Notes: generated by a model from the letters alone, not told the origin. A stretch of 64,000 nucleotides of DNA from Plutella xylostella (GCF_932276165.1 NC_063986.1:10738501-10802500), one strand, 5' to 3'; shown: positions 20,337 to 31,738, counted from the stretch's first letter. Made by a program: numbers and translations.

Positions 20337-20837
20337 CGTCGCAAACTGTTAATTTCCATTTAAATGGAGGTCCCAAACGATACGTTTTCGAGGGTCAGGT
20401 TAACAACGTTTATATACTTATAGAATTAATGTTTTCAGTAGTTGATGTTCGGAAATCAAAAATCTTAATGCAATTTAATAAATAAATAAATAAATATAAA
20501 TATTCGATGTTGAGATATTGTTCAATAAATTTATTTGCTATGTTTGTATGGTGAGCGTCGTAAATACTTTACTGACGGCGTGGTGGGAATCGATCCAATT
20601 TTACAGTTCCATGATGGTCGTACAGCTGTGTTTGTGACACGAGAATCTGGCTTCTGTGACTAATACCTGTATGTGGTTTAGGGAGAGAATTTAATCATAC
20701 CTGCCTGCCCCATTGCCTGTAATATTATTAAGTGGGAATATCTTAATTTAAGAGTATCTGTGGATTTTCTTTATACTAAGTTCATTTTTATAAAATCTGA
20801 TGATAGTCGATATTTGTATTGATATAAGTTTTTATAA
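20337..20837. other. AT-rich non-coding stretch
   Basis: An (AAAT)n run at 20476-20500 may be an eroded LINE tail. Nothing else is supported. Confidence 0.4.
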
Positions 20838-22409
20838 TATGTCCTTTATTTACTCCCTTCGTGGCTCCCTGTGAGTATAGATGGCGTGCATGACTCTATG
20901 GCCATTGCGAATAGGTTTAGTAAGCATTTTAGGGTCGAGTCTCCTTTGCCAAGCGGATCGGGGGGTGTCGATGCTGGGGCGGCCGAGTCTGGGGAAGCCA
21001 CGGTTAGGTTTTCAGCCCGGGAAGTGGCGACAGTCATAAGGAACATGCAGAGAGGCAAGTCGCCCGGGCACGACGGCCTTAGCTTCGAGCACCTCAGGTA
21101 CGCTGGTGTACACCTGCCTAGAGTGCTTTCTTTGTTTTACAATTTATGTATTAGTCACGGCTACTTACCTGATCAGCTTACCTATACAGTTGTTGTACCT
21201 ATTGTTAAGGATAGAACAGGGGACGCTTCCGACATTTCTAACTACAGGCCTATTTCCTTGGCCACGGTGACAGCTAAAGTTCTGGACAGTCTGATTGATA
21301 AACAATTAGCCAAGCACATTCACCTCCATGATGCTCAGTTTGGTTTTAGACCTGACCTATCCACTGAGAGTGCGATATTTGGCCTCAAGCAGACTGTTCA
21401 GTACTACACAGCGAGGAAAACACCCGTGTTTGCCTGCTTTTTGGATCTGTCGAAAGCGTTCGACCTGTTTAGTTATAGGATCCTATGGCAAAAATTGCGT
21501 GAGGAAACTACTACTCCCTCAGAACTTGTTTCTCTGCTAGACTTTTGGTACAGTCATCAAGTAAATTGTGTAAGGTGGGCAAACACGTACTCTGATGACT
21601 CAAAAATGGACTGTGGGGTAAGACAGGGGGGGTTGAGCTCGCCACGACTTTTTAATCTTTATATGAATAACCTGATCGGTGAGCTCAGCAGGACCGGGGT
21701 TGGTTGTCATATTGATGGTGTTTGCATTAACAATCTGAGCTACGCCGACGACATGGTGCTGCTGTGCCCATCGATCACGGCTTTAAACAAGCTTCTCTCA
21801 ATTTGTGAGAATTATGCGGTGGCGCATGGGCTCAAGTACAATGCCAAAAAGAGCGAATACGTAATATTCAAGGCAGGCACTACTACTTATGCAGCTGCTG
21901 ATGTGCCTGAAATCTCGCTCTGTGGCACCCCCCTACGTCGGGTGGAGAAATTTAAGTACTTGGGTCACTGGGTCACCGAGGACTTGAGTGATATTTGTGA
22001 CATTGAGAGGGAGCGCAGGTCGCTGGCTGTCCGGTGTAACATGCTGGCCCGCAGGTTTGCACGATGTACAAAAGCAGTCAAAATAACACTATTTAAGGCA
22101 TACTGTCAATCGTTTTACACGTGTAGCCTGTGGACCTCATTTACCAAGCGGACATACAGCGACCTGCGTGTCCAATATAATAATGCGTTTAGGGTGCTGA
22201 TGGGGCTGCCGTGGCGTTGTAGCGCTTCTGCCATGTTCGCGGAGGCTCTCACTGATGGTTTTGCAGCCATCATAAGAAAGAGGTGCGCGTCACTGCTGTT
22301 TCGGCTACGCGGCAGCGCCAACAGTATCCTCAATGTGTTTACGGATCGTTGGGAGTTGCCACTGATGCAGAGGTGGATGAAACTCCATACAGAGGCTGGC
22401 CCTATCTGA
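20838..22409 (+). pseudogene. Reverse transcriptase of a truncated CR1-superfamily LINE
   Basis: About 520 codons are open without a stop. The order is RGKSPGHDG, NYRPISLATV, FLDLSKAFDLFSY (palm motif A), CGVRQGGLSSPRLF, LSYADDMVLL (motif C), KKSEYVIF and KFKYLGHWV, with a cysteine-bearing C-terminal region (RFARCTKAVK, YTCSLW). All RT catalytic residues remain. The frame opens after a TAA near 20836 with no credible start and no endonuclease upstream, so it is a dead-on-arrival copy. Confidence 0.85.
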
Positions 22410-22568
22410 TAAAGGTATTATTATTAAAGTAGTACAAATTTAATTATTCCAATATTATTATTATATTCGCCATGTATACTAACACTAGCTCTTAAGAATA
22501 AATTGTACATACTAACAACTATGTATCTTGTTAATCTGAAATAAATAAATTGAATTGAATTGAATTTA
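20838..22568 (+). mobile_element. CR1-superfamily LINE, 5'-truncated
   Basis: Only the RT part of ORF2 and the 3' UTR remain; the endonuclease and ORF1 are missing. The 3' end is TTGAATTGAATTGAAT, a CR1-group type tail. The RT differs clearly from the CR1 copy at 4678-7626 (GVRQGGLSSP and SYADD rather than VPQGSTMG and FADD), so it belongs to another lineage, perhaps Daphne, L2 or Crack-like; the clade is unresolved. Confidence 0.75.
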
Positions 22569-23580
22569 TGTAGGGTTGCCTGTTAAAAAAACTCTTTTAT
22601 TATACCCGTTGCAAAGTTAGCGCGATCGGAGTCTACAATAACTTAATAATAACGTCAAGTCAACGTCTCTAATCTGCTGCCGTCGCCGACTTGTGTAGGT
22701 GTCTTCCTTAGACTAACAATACACGAACAAGATGCATTGTCAGGGCAAAATAAATGTCTTGACAAATAACACTCCACTTCTACCACTGAGATCTTATTTT
22801 AAATTAGTTCGGTTAGAAGATGTGTGACTTTATACATTGGTACAATGAATGTCATTAGGTTGAACACAAAACGATTTGACAGTATAAACAAAATGCGGGC
22901 ATTTTTTGCTTTGTTTTTGTATGTGGTACACCATCACACACTCACGGTTAAACCCAGCTACCATAGTTTTTAATCTGGTCCAAATAATTAAAAACTGTTT
23001 TTATATCCACAACATTTATTAAGATAACCTGTGTTTTTTTTTTATTAATTAAACATTTTTCTTTTTAATTTTATTCATCAGATCTTGTCGGTAAATTGTT
23101 AATCTAAGGCCGTGGACGACTTCTGAAGGTGTCTTCCAACTTGGGAATGTTATTGCGCTGCAAAATATGAGATGACAAACAATTAGCATTTTAATTGTCT
23201 GCCAACAACCGCGACACCCCTACTCTTAATAGGCTTTATAGTCAAACAAAAAACAATCAAAATTGCGTAACTTCCTTTGTTGTCCTTAGAATATCACCCT
23301 AAGTAGCCCCTTGCCTGATAATGATGGGTGGAAGAGGGAAACAAGATAACCTAACCAACGTAAAAAAACCCCTAACATTCAACACGGCTAAGTTGATTTC
23401 GATAAAATGTAACTAAGAACTCACGGGGTAACATTACCTATAAACATAAAATATATAATAGTAAATCGCTTCAGCCGTATAGGAGCTACGCTGCCACAGA
23501 CAGATATACGAGTACACAAACACACACAGATATATAAAACTTACAACACCCCTCTTATCATTACGGCTCTCTACTGAGAA
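22569..23580. other. AT-rich non-coding stretch
   Basis: No gene is visible. Two stretches near 22680-22700 and 23105-23140 share CCGTCG/CCGTGG...GGTGTCTTCC wording and may be diverged repeat copies. Around 23465-23545 there is a GCTTCAGCCGTATAGGAGC segment resembling a common interspersed repeat of moths, followed by (CACA)n. Confidence 0.35.
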
Positions 23581-23586
23581 TAATTA

Positions 23587-24723
23587 TAATCATATGAATC
23601 TATTGGGAAAGATTATTATCTGACCAGCTTCAAGGAGGCTGAGCTTGCCGCCGCCAAGAAGCTGCTCGCCGACACCGCAACCACCGCCGTGCGCCTCGTG
23701 GCGCGCCGCGGCGACGGGAGCGCCAAGAGAGACCTGCAGGACATCATCCGGGTGTTCCAGGAGACCGATCCGGATGATGTCCCGACGTACGTAGCTCGGG
23801 ACCTCTACAAGCTGCCGCTGGTTACATTTGACCACGTCGATGTGACCCGGCTGCTTAAGGACATCGTCCTGTTGAAGTCTGAGATCACCGAAATTCGAGG
23901 CAAGTTGGAAGCCTCGGAAGTCGCCAGCGCGGCGATGCAACGTGAGTTGTTATCGCTGCGCAATGCTGACGCTGCGATCCAGGCGACACCGCCTTCGCCG
24001 GCGCGTCAACTGCAAGCGCAGCAATCTTGCGTGTAGTTGATCTCAACTACACGCAACTGACACCGATTCGCGGCGAGTAAATGACCCGCCGCCTGCGACC
24101 TAGGCCGAGCGGACACGTGACACCACGTGCCCACTGCGAGCCGCCGCCCCCGCGCCGCCGCGCCCCGCTGCTGCTGCACCCTCCACCACCAGGAGCCAGC
24201 AGGAGGCCGCGCCCGCGCCTCCCCGCCCCTGCCCCCGCCCCCGCCGCCGCCATCGAGCCGCGCCGCAAGCTGCACCCCAGGTGACGCTAGCGGCTGCCGG
24301 AGCTCCAGCGGTCGCGCCACGCGCCACGCGGTCGTCGACAAGGATGGCTTCATCTTGGTGGAGAAGAGGAGCCCCCGTCGCCGCAACCGCAACAAGCGCG
24401 GCACCGCCCCGGCCGCCTGCTCGCTGAAGGCTGCCATGCCCACGGTCGACATCTACGTCTCCCGCATCCACGTGAATATGGCGCATGACAACATCATGCG
24501 CTATATCAAGGAGAGGAGTGTCGGCCGCACCGAACAGCCAGTCCAGGTGCTGGCAATCGAGAGGCTGCAGTCCGCCAAGCAGACGGACTTCAAGTCCTTG
24601 CGTCTTCAGCAGCAGAAGGTTCTTCTGGACAAAGACTTCTGGCCTGCGGGAATTGTTTTCCGTCGCTACAGGGAGGCGAAAAAGACTATTAAATCCCCTG
24701 CTATTAATAGTGCTAGAGTTTAA
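23587..24723 (+). pseudogene. CR1-like LINE ORF1 remnant without ORF2
   Basis: The first open part (23587-24036) reads FKEAELAAAKKLL, an acidic helix around DDIPTY-like VPTYVARDLYKLP, then VTFDHVDVTRLLKDIV and a coiled coil, the N-terminal layout I recognise from lepidopteran LINE ORF1 proteins. A TAG at 24034 and further stops break the linker. From about 24330 the same frame gives DKDGFILVEKRSP, a basic patch, then a C-terminal domain with VDIYVSRI, FKSL and DFWPAGIVFRRY, comparable with the C-terminal domain of the ORF1 at 3777-4718. Coding stretches are much richer in GC than the surroundings. No RT follows: the 3' UTR begins right after the stop at 24721. Probable role when intact: RNA binding. 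Confidence 0.7.
24027..24056. repeat. Perfect 14-bp palindrome carrying the ORF1 stop codon
   Basis: TTGCGTGTAGTTGA is followed by a TC loop and its exact inverse. The premature TAG (24034-24036) lies in the left arm, so the break may have arisen by inverted duplication at a replication stall. Confidence 0.75.
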
Positions 24724-24991
24724 GTTGGTTAAATTTTATAATTATGTTATTTTTATTCATTATTTTGTATGATTTAAAATGTATCCCCCTTATTCATAAA
24801 AAAGTTACTGGACGCTTTATCTAATTCACTGTTTTGCCACTCTCTGACAGAGAACAATTTGTTCTTTGACAGAGAGTGACAAAACAGTTCAATAACTAAA
24901 GCGTCCAGTAACTTTTTTATGAATAATGGGGTAAGTGTTTAGTTTATTATATGTGCCACTGATGCCTGAAATAAAGGTTTATTATTATGAC
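24724..24991 (+). mobile_element. 3' UTR and (TTA)n tail of the ORF1-only LINE, with a nested MITE
   Basis: Sequence after the ORF1 stop ends with AATAAAG and TTTATTATTATG. A 147-bp palindromic MITE sits inside it (24785-24931). Confidence 0.55.
24785..24931. mobile_element. 147-bp palindromic MITE, copy 1
   Basis: The whole unit folds back on itself with almost no loop: CCCCCTTATTCATA at the left, TATGAATAATGGGG-like at the right, and a centre AGAACAATTTGTTCT. A second 147-bp member lies at 45132-45278, diverged in the arms but with the same ends and centre. Confidence 0.8.
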
Positions 24992-25879
24992 ATAATTCAC
25001 ATAGGGTACCTACTTGTTGCCTGGTTAGTTAAGTACGAGTTTGATGTCTAATTAAGGTCTATCGTGATTTTTAACAACTGTTCAAGAAGGTGTGATCTGT
25101 ATTTATAAAACGCATTTTATGACTTTTGAATTATTTTTGACATTGCCATCCAAAAAACTCATTAAAAGCGAACCTAGTAGTCTAGACTAGTACTAAAGAA
25201 GGGTCCACAAAGGGCAAACCCAAAATCTAGTGCTAGCCTCTCCAATGTCTAGCGAATAACATTTTCAGACGATTTTCGTCCCACTCTCCGCCTTCAAATA
25301 TTTCACTAATGGTTGTTTTTGTGCTGATATTTTATTGGTCTATCTGGAGTCAATCGCTGGATCGAGGGGCGGCGATAAAGCCTTCATAAACTCCATCAGA
25401 ACCTCCGAGGCCAAGTTATAAAGAAGGGGAAGTTAAAGACATAATTTTCATATTTCCCCTGCTAGGAGTTGCGGCCGATGCTGGGGCCAGGAAACTAGCG
25501 GCAGATGTAAATAATTACCTATAAGTCAATAAATAAAATAAAAAACATACCGGTAAAAAATAAAACGTTAGCAATTTTCTATAGGAAAACTGCCATAACT
25601 ATTCTGACTGAACATACTTATTCATTACAGTATTTTTTCCACAAATTTCGATTAATTATTTACTTGTAAATAGGTACATGTCCTTGAAGCATGAAAAGGT
25701 AGTGTTCTTATTAAAAAGTCAGTTTTTTTATCCCTAATTAACTTCACCATTGTTGTTCAAAAATGGCATCCTTAACTTAAAATTAGTTATAAACGAACCA
25801 AATTCGTATGAAGCTGTCATGCGTGACACATGACTTGACTAATGGTTAAAATTTACTAAGGATCAAAAAACCCGCCCTA
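24992..25879. other. AT-rich non-coding stretch
   Basis: No supported gene, RNA or repeat boundary is visible. Confidence 0.4.
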
Positions 25880-26028
25880 AGTGCCAATTTCTCCATAGTC
25901 GGTTAGAGCATAACCAGGTATTAGTGGTTGAATTTTGACACATCTGTCAAGAATTTTATATGGAGATGACGTATAATTGATAACCAATCCCTGGTCGGTT
26001 AGATAACCGACTATACAGAAATTGGGGC
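25880..26028. mobile_element. TA-flanked MITE (GTGCCAATTTC ends), copy 1
   Basis: The left end GTGCCAATTTCTCC and the right end, read in reverse as GCCCCAATTTCTG, are imperfect inverted repeats. GGTTAGAGCATAACC and GGTTAGATAACC form internal hairpins. TA flanks both sides (25878-25879, 26029-26030). The relative at 31739-31885 has the same layout, including the phrase TAGTGGTT and CATCTGTCA. Confidence 0.75.
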
Positions 26029-26030
26029 TA

Positions 26031-26782
26031 AGTCAATCGAATTCGTGGCCACAGCCTTTGATGTCTTCGCTGAATGGTTTTTCTTGAAGGACTGTCGATA
26101 GTGAGTTATTGTTTGGTAACCAAAGAGTTTGATTGCGTAAATGCGAACTCCTTGAAATAGTTATCTTGGTCTTCTGGATTAAATAAGGGTAGTGTTGAAA
26201 GTCTGGCGAATTATTTGTGTATTTCCAAAGTTGTTACTCAGAATACCCAGAATGCTGACTTGTTCTTCAGTTAGTGTATTCTAGCGTTTGTTTCAACAAT
26301 TACTTAATCCTTTCATAAATAATTTAGAGATTTTTTTGAGTTGAAACCCTGGGTTTTTTAGAGCGCCAAAGTTAATAACCATAGTAGTTTCGATAACATA
26401 TTGTCCACGGGGCTACAAAAATAGTACTGCAATACCAAAATGGTACATTTTTAAAATTTTATTTTTAACCTGGTTGAAATGCATCTTGTTTAAATAATAA
26501 ATAAATAAATAAATTCTTTATTTCAGGATATTTCCCATATTGTTTACAATTGAAATATAAATTAAAAAACAAAATTATCAAATCCTTATCAATATTAATG
26601 AAGTAGGTATCGGACCCACACAGGAGCAATCGTTTTAATTTACTTTTAATGCACTGAAATGAGTGAATGAAAATCAATACTGGCCACTAATTTATTCGAA
26701 TTTCGAATGCGATTTAAATTACAGATGAAGCGCGAACCACTCTCGTGTAACAAGGGTTCCGTAGCAAAAAGTGTGGTTAAAC
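26031..26782. other. Non-coding stretch with a minus-strand LINE tail
   Basis: At 26493-26530 (AAAT)n followed by TCTTTATTTCAGG reads on the minus strand as CCTGAAATAAAG plus an A/T tail, the 3' end of a LINE fragment that may extend to about 26640. The remainder holds nothing I can support. Confidence 0.45.
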
Positions 26783-27036
26783 ATAATAATAATATGTGGG
26801 GACATCTCACACACGGCCATCCGACCCCAAGCTAGACAGAGCCTGTGTTATGGGTATCGGACAGCTGATATATCTACACAAATACATAGATAGATACATA
26901 TTAAATATAAATATCAACACCCAAGACCCGAGTACAAATATCTGTCTTTCAACAAATATCTGCCCCAGCCGGGAATCGAACCAGGGACCTTCGGCATAGC
27001 AGTCAGGGCCATTAACCACTACGCCATTCGACCGTC
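26783..27036 (-). mobile_element. tRNA-derived SINE, full-length type
   Basis: The minus strand starts GACGGTCGAATGG; the A box is TGGCGTAGTGG (complement of 27016-27026) and the B box GGTTCGATTCC (complement of 26972-26982). The body shares CGGCTGGGGCAGATATTTG with the SINE at 20083-20326, but the 3' half is different (GGTCGGATGGCCGTGTG, tail ATTATTATTATG) and matches the fragment at 54458-54533. The target duplication is not clear. The tRNA-like part is not a functional tRNA gene; no cloverleaf continues from it. Confidence 0.85.
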
Positions 27037-27979
27037 GCAGTCGCGTCGTAGGTAAACAGCACAGTAATACCTTTCAGATATATAAAACTAGAGTCCGACA
27101 TTGCTAACTTTACTACAAGTAAAATATGGAAGGTTATTTATATAGAGATAAGTATAGCACGTCAGTGTCAGAAATGACAACAAATAATTGTTTCCATAAT
27201 AATATTTTTGGTCTAGGCACTTTAGTGCAAAGTTTATTTTGCCTTCCTCTATAATCAAACATTCATATGTACCTATGTAGCTAAAGGCTACTACACAATT
27301 CAGCCAAGATGTAACATAATTGAATTGCATTTGATCTCAATCAGCGAAATTTCACAGTCGGCTGATCGACACAGGCCGACGCGAGGTATGACATTGTGTG
27401 CGCCGGCCAAATGCCCCTTCCGCCTGCTTACTATTGAATAGAATAATTCGTGAGAGCGGTCAATGCACTGAGGCTGTAATGGCGGACCCTTCAGGAATCT
27501 TATTGACGGAATTCCTCTATAATTGGTATGAGTTTGCGTTTTACATTCAGACGATTTTATTACTTTAGTATTGGTAAATAGGCTTACGCTTAAAGTGATT
27601 TACAAAAGTATACATTTTATTTATTGTTCTGTACCATAACAACACCATCACGCTGCCCTATCATACTCATAATTCTGTACAGTTTTCTTTATGAACAACT
27701 TTTACGTAATCCTTAGATTTCTCTTATTTTGTTGCGGAACCCTATAATGCTACGAATGGTTGCCGCAGGTCTCGTGATATGGACCGCAGTACGCACGGGG
27801 TACAGAGCGAATAAATATCAAACTACAGGGTAGGTCTACCCTTTTGGAAACACCCTGTATACAGTCAAATGCTACCTATATCACAGAATAATAACTAGTA
27901 CTAAAAATATCACTAGTACCTATTTAAATGCAATACGTGTACACCTTCCTCTTCTATTCAATAAGTCTCTCATTCACCC
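27037..27979. other. AT-rich non-coding stretch
   Basis: No gene. CAGGGTAGGTCTACCC and ACACCCTG near 27828-27858 look like the end of an inverted-repeat element whose partner I cannot find. Confidence 0.35.
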
Positions 27980-28098
27980 AAAGGTTGCCTGGAAGAGATC
28001 GCTTTTAGCGATAAGGCCGCCTATTGTGGTTACTCCTTTTGTTATTTAATGTATGTTGTGTGTTTTTTTCAATAAAGTTATATTGTATTGTATTGTAG
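27980..28098 (+). mobile_element. LINE 3' end (AAGGCCGCC family)
   Basis: GGTTGCCTGGAAGAG is followed by a perfect hairpin ATCGCT-TTT-AGCGAT (27998-28012), AAGGCCGCC, AATAAAG and a (TATTG)n tail. The same ending occurs on the minus strand at 43518-43640. The LINE body is absent. Confidence 0.7.
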
Positions 28099-28100
28099 TA

Positions 28101-29732
28101 CCAGGTACAGAAGTCCATCTTCGCAATGGCTTGCAAAGAAATATGACTCCATCCCATAAGCAATAAGATCTAATTTAGATTGCGTTTCAGCCGCACACGT
28201 TTTTATTTACTTACCTACCAATTTATTTTTGAGCGAATATGCGCCTTATTTCACTGGACTACGGTGCATAATAAGTTATACGTGGTTATACGCATTGAAA
28301 AAGAAGCCACCTTAGGGTTGCCTCAGCACCACAGACTACAACAACGTTTACTAAGCAACGGACTGACTTTGTAAAAATAATGTCATGATTTTAAAACAAA
28401 ATTAATTTGAATTTAGAATACAAAGCTATTCCAAACTTATTTTCTATTGGATATGACTAGTAAAAGCTACGGCAATTTCATAGTTAAGACCTATTCATAG
28501 ATCTATCATTTGAAGTAAAAGAAAGAGGTAGATAGGAACCTATATCTACCTAAAACATTTACTTCAGTCAAAAAATGTTTTTTTTCTTCATAATGTGTGA
28601 TAATATTGAGATGAATTAATTGATCATGATGTTCTGTTTTAGTTTAGTTGAGCACGAATCCCACTCAGCTCACATTTTATAATCGATTCATTAATACATT
28701 TTGAGGGAAGTCTTTTGCTGTAAATTAAATAATTTTTTTTTATAAAGTTTAACGTAGTAGCATAAAATTAAATAGCGCGCGCGCGTGTGTCGTCTTACGC
28801 TTGCGGCAGCCGACTAGATTGGCCACGTAGACGTGGCCGACGCCATGCTGGCGCCTGCGCCGCCCGCGCGCGGAGTGACACAGGCCTTCCTATATCTAAA
28901 AGCTTAAAGCTATACTTATGGCTAAAAGACTTGTTTAAAATTATCTTATTAATTCTATTTAAACTTTTTTTTTACCCTTGAAACCTCGCATAGATTTGAG
29001 GTCTAAATGGAAAATTTTATTTTGCGATTTCATTGCGAATGTCTTTTAAAGAGGTGTATAGATTCTCTTTTATTTATTAACATATTATCTTGAATTATTA
29101 CCATGATTATAAGTATTCACTGTTAATAGTATAGTTAGTTCAGACAATCAGGTTTTAGTATACCTACCTGTCACATACTATGTCCAGCTCTGTAGCCCCC
29201 ACGATAAAAAGATCTTACCACCTTCCCACCAATATTTCCAGAACGTTCACAATTCACAAACAACAGCCCTACGGCCCCAACTATCGGATTCCGTGGAATA
29301 TTCGCGATACTGGGGGCTGCGTCCAACGACATTACCGCGTCACAAACATTTGATCTATGAGCGGTTCCGAATGCAATCTGTGACCTATTGCTATTTGCCA
29401 TAAGTCAGTAGCTTACTCCACGAAATCCGCCTCTGCGCTTTGGTAATAGGGGTTGGGGTAAATGTTTGGGAGGGCAGTAGGTCGATTCAGTCAACTAGTG
29501 CTGCCTTGTAGCTGATGTGTCGATTCGTTTCTGTTTAAGTACTGGCTTACTGCCAGTGTCAATAAACCTATTTATCGATGACTGCCAGACAGACGGATTT
29601 TAAGTTTTTATAATTATGTCGTAACTTATAACATAATGCATAATCGGCTGAAAGTAAACAGGGGCTAGCATATAATAAGAGTCCTATTCAATATATTTTG
29701 AATCTGAAGATCGTTGTCAAAACAAGTTCGCA
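28101..29732. other. Non-coding stretch; one weak exon-like frame
   Basis: AT-rich with a (GC)n/(GT)n patch at 28774-28790 and a short GC-rich segment to 28880. A minus-strand open frame at 29171-29401 (76 codons, MANSNRSQIAF to GYRAGHSM) has balanced composition and meets a donor-like GTATGT near its 3' end, but no homology or neighbouring exon supports it as a gene. Confidence 0.3.
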
Positions 29733-29736
29733 ATAG

Positions 29737-30890
29737 CCTCCTGACGCCCAGCCGTTATTTTATTTTTTAGGACTATCTGCCCACGGTCCTCACACAAGGA
29801 CTATTGCGTTTACCTAGCTTACTGCCCAGAAACTTAAACGTGAATAAATGTCGCAAAAATTATTATATAGTGTTCCTAGTAGTATGTACGGTTAATGCAT
29901 TAAAAAAGGAACCAGTTTCAATAGGTTTAAATTCGAAAATCATTAGTCCTCATGTGAGGACCGTGGGCAGTTAAAAAAAGTTTAATTTATTGGTAGGCAA
30001 TATATTTATAAGGTAATTTGTTAGAAATAACAAAACTTATGAAATAAGAACCACTTAGGAACACATTTAACACTTTAAATCAGTCTCACATAAGTTTAGA
30101 ACTTATATTTATTCTAGATAAACTCTTACACTTATCAACTGTTATAATTATTGGGATAAATATAGGAACAAAATAAGATAAAATGAAAGGCTCAGCTAGC
30201 AGCTCCTGGATATCATCATCACAAAATTCAAATTCTACGGGTTCATGGTGAGTCATTTATGTCGTCATATCATCGTCCTCCGAGAGATCTATGTCCGACA
30301 TAGCTAAATCTGCTTCAATTTCTTGGATTTCGCATTATATTCTGTAAAAAAATACATAAATAAGTATATCTAAAATTATAGTATAGCGGTCCAGAGTCCT
30401 CAAGTGAGGACTAAACGTTTATGTCATTGAGGACCACGGTACTCAGATGAGTACTAATGTAAATGGATGACCATAGAATATTATTTAGAACCTTCATTGA
30501 TAAAATATTACTATTCGTCTCTTGCTAATATACTTAACAATAAGGTTTTATTAAAGTTATTGTATTAAATGATTAGATCACATAAGTAAAATGAGATTAC
30601 AACTTACTTAGTCGACGGTGGCCCCGCCATGGTTCCGTTTTTTGACGTTTTTACAATGAACGATTGATTATCCTCAGATGACACTTAAGACAGCTGTCAG
30701 TGATGGAATGTTAAATCCATTGATGCAATCCCAAAAAATAATGGCGGTAAATTCAAATATGGTTCAAACACAAAGTATTCGTCCTCGGAGAAGGACCGTG
30801 GGCATTTAGTCCAGAAAAAATATGTTATAGCTTGGGCAGTAATCACTATACTCGTTAAGTACTCACAGAAGGACCGTGGGCATCAGGAGG
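29737..30890. mobile_element. 1154-bp TIR element with ATAG target duplication
   Basis: The left end CCTCCTGACGCCCA and right end TGGGCATCAGGAGG are inverted repeats with one mismatch, bounded by ATAG on both sides (29733-29736, 30891-30894). Inside, a motif TGAGGACCGTGGGCA or its variants occurs at about 29784, 29957, 30400, 30432, 30790 and 30868 in both orientations, like transposase-binding subterminal repeats. Minus-strand residues around 30190-30330 translate as an acidic stretch (SDIDLSEDDD, then FEFCDDDIQELL after a stop), possibly the decayed N-terminus of a transposase. A 4-bp duplication fits piggyBac-like or Sola-like elements but the target is not TTAA; the superfamily is open. 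Confidence 0.65.
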
Positions 30891-30994
30891 ATAGATACAC
30901 TGTGATCGATAGTGAAAGTTATTTAAACTTTTCGATACAGCATTCAAAAGGAGCGGTAATGATTGCGGTGTTTGTTAAAACTTAATCTAAATAT

Positions 30995-31186
30995 TTATAA
31001 ACGTGTTCTGTAGTGGAGGCCGCGACTAGGCAAACGTACTGTGGGACGCCCTCCGGCTAGATGGGGTGACGACTTGCGAAAGGTGGCTGGATATGATTGG
31101 ATGCGGAAAGCTAAAGATTGCATCCAGTGGCGTGCTTTGGGAGAGGCCTACGTCCAGCAGTGGACTGCTATAGGCTGATGATGATG
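30995..31186 (+). mobile_element. RTE LINE 3' end, 5'-truncated, with 11-bp target duplication
   Basis: It codes the last ~55 residues of RTE ORF2 (WRPRLGKRTVGRPPARW ... GEAYVQQWTAIG) with one in-frame TAG near 31011, then (ATG)n. AATCTAAATAT flanks both ends (30984-30994, 31187-31197). Confidence 0.88.
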
Positions 31187-31197
31187 AATCTAAATAT

Positions 31198-31736
31198 ATG
31201 ATTTTTTTCAGCTTAGTACCGGTTTTATGCCACAATATTCCTACCCAACCCTCATTCTTACTCTCTCTTTCGCAATTTCTGTACAAAAATATCTGTAGGA
31301 TAAAGGCAAAGTAAACAACAACATAAATATACCAGCCCATACATGCATTTACTAAAATGTATTAACTAGACATTTAAAAGCTCGTCCAGATCATGCCTAC
31401 AACATGCACAAGTGGAGGTGTCGCCGCATGTCTAGGGTTCAACTGCACACGGGCGGGCGTCTCGCTCCGTATCCTAGATCTAGACTGCACTTGATACCTA
31501 GGTCACATGCACAAGTTACCGGCAACTTGATATCTAGAGCATTATAATTGTGACTTGGAATATTGGTAATGGGAAGGAGAAACTTGCGTCATTTGATACA
31601 TGCTGAATATTTTTCAGGATGTTTACAGCTAGTGTTTACTCTTAGTACAGTTTAGGATGCTGGGACCTAAATATGATCTTATTACTTACAATTGTACTTG
31701 AATACCTAGCGGAAGCTAAATTTTCAGTAGATAAAC
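31198..31736. other. AT-rich non-coding stretch
   Basis: Nothing supportable; short CTAGATCTAGACTGCAC and TATCTAGAGC phrases do not form a defined repeat. Confidence 0.35.
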
Positions 31737-31738
31737 TA

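Noticed and set aside
26972..27026. tRNA gene on the minus strand
   Set aside because: A and B boxes are present, but this is the head of a SINE with a LINE-like tail; no cloverleaf or acceptor stem is completed.
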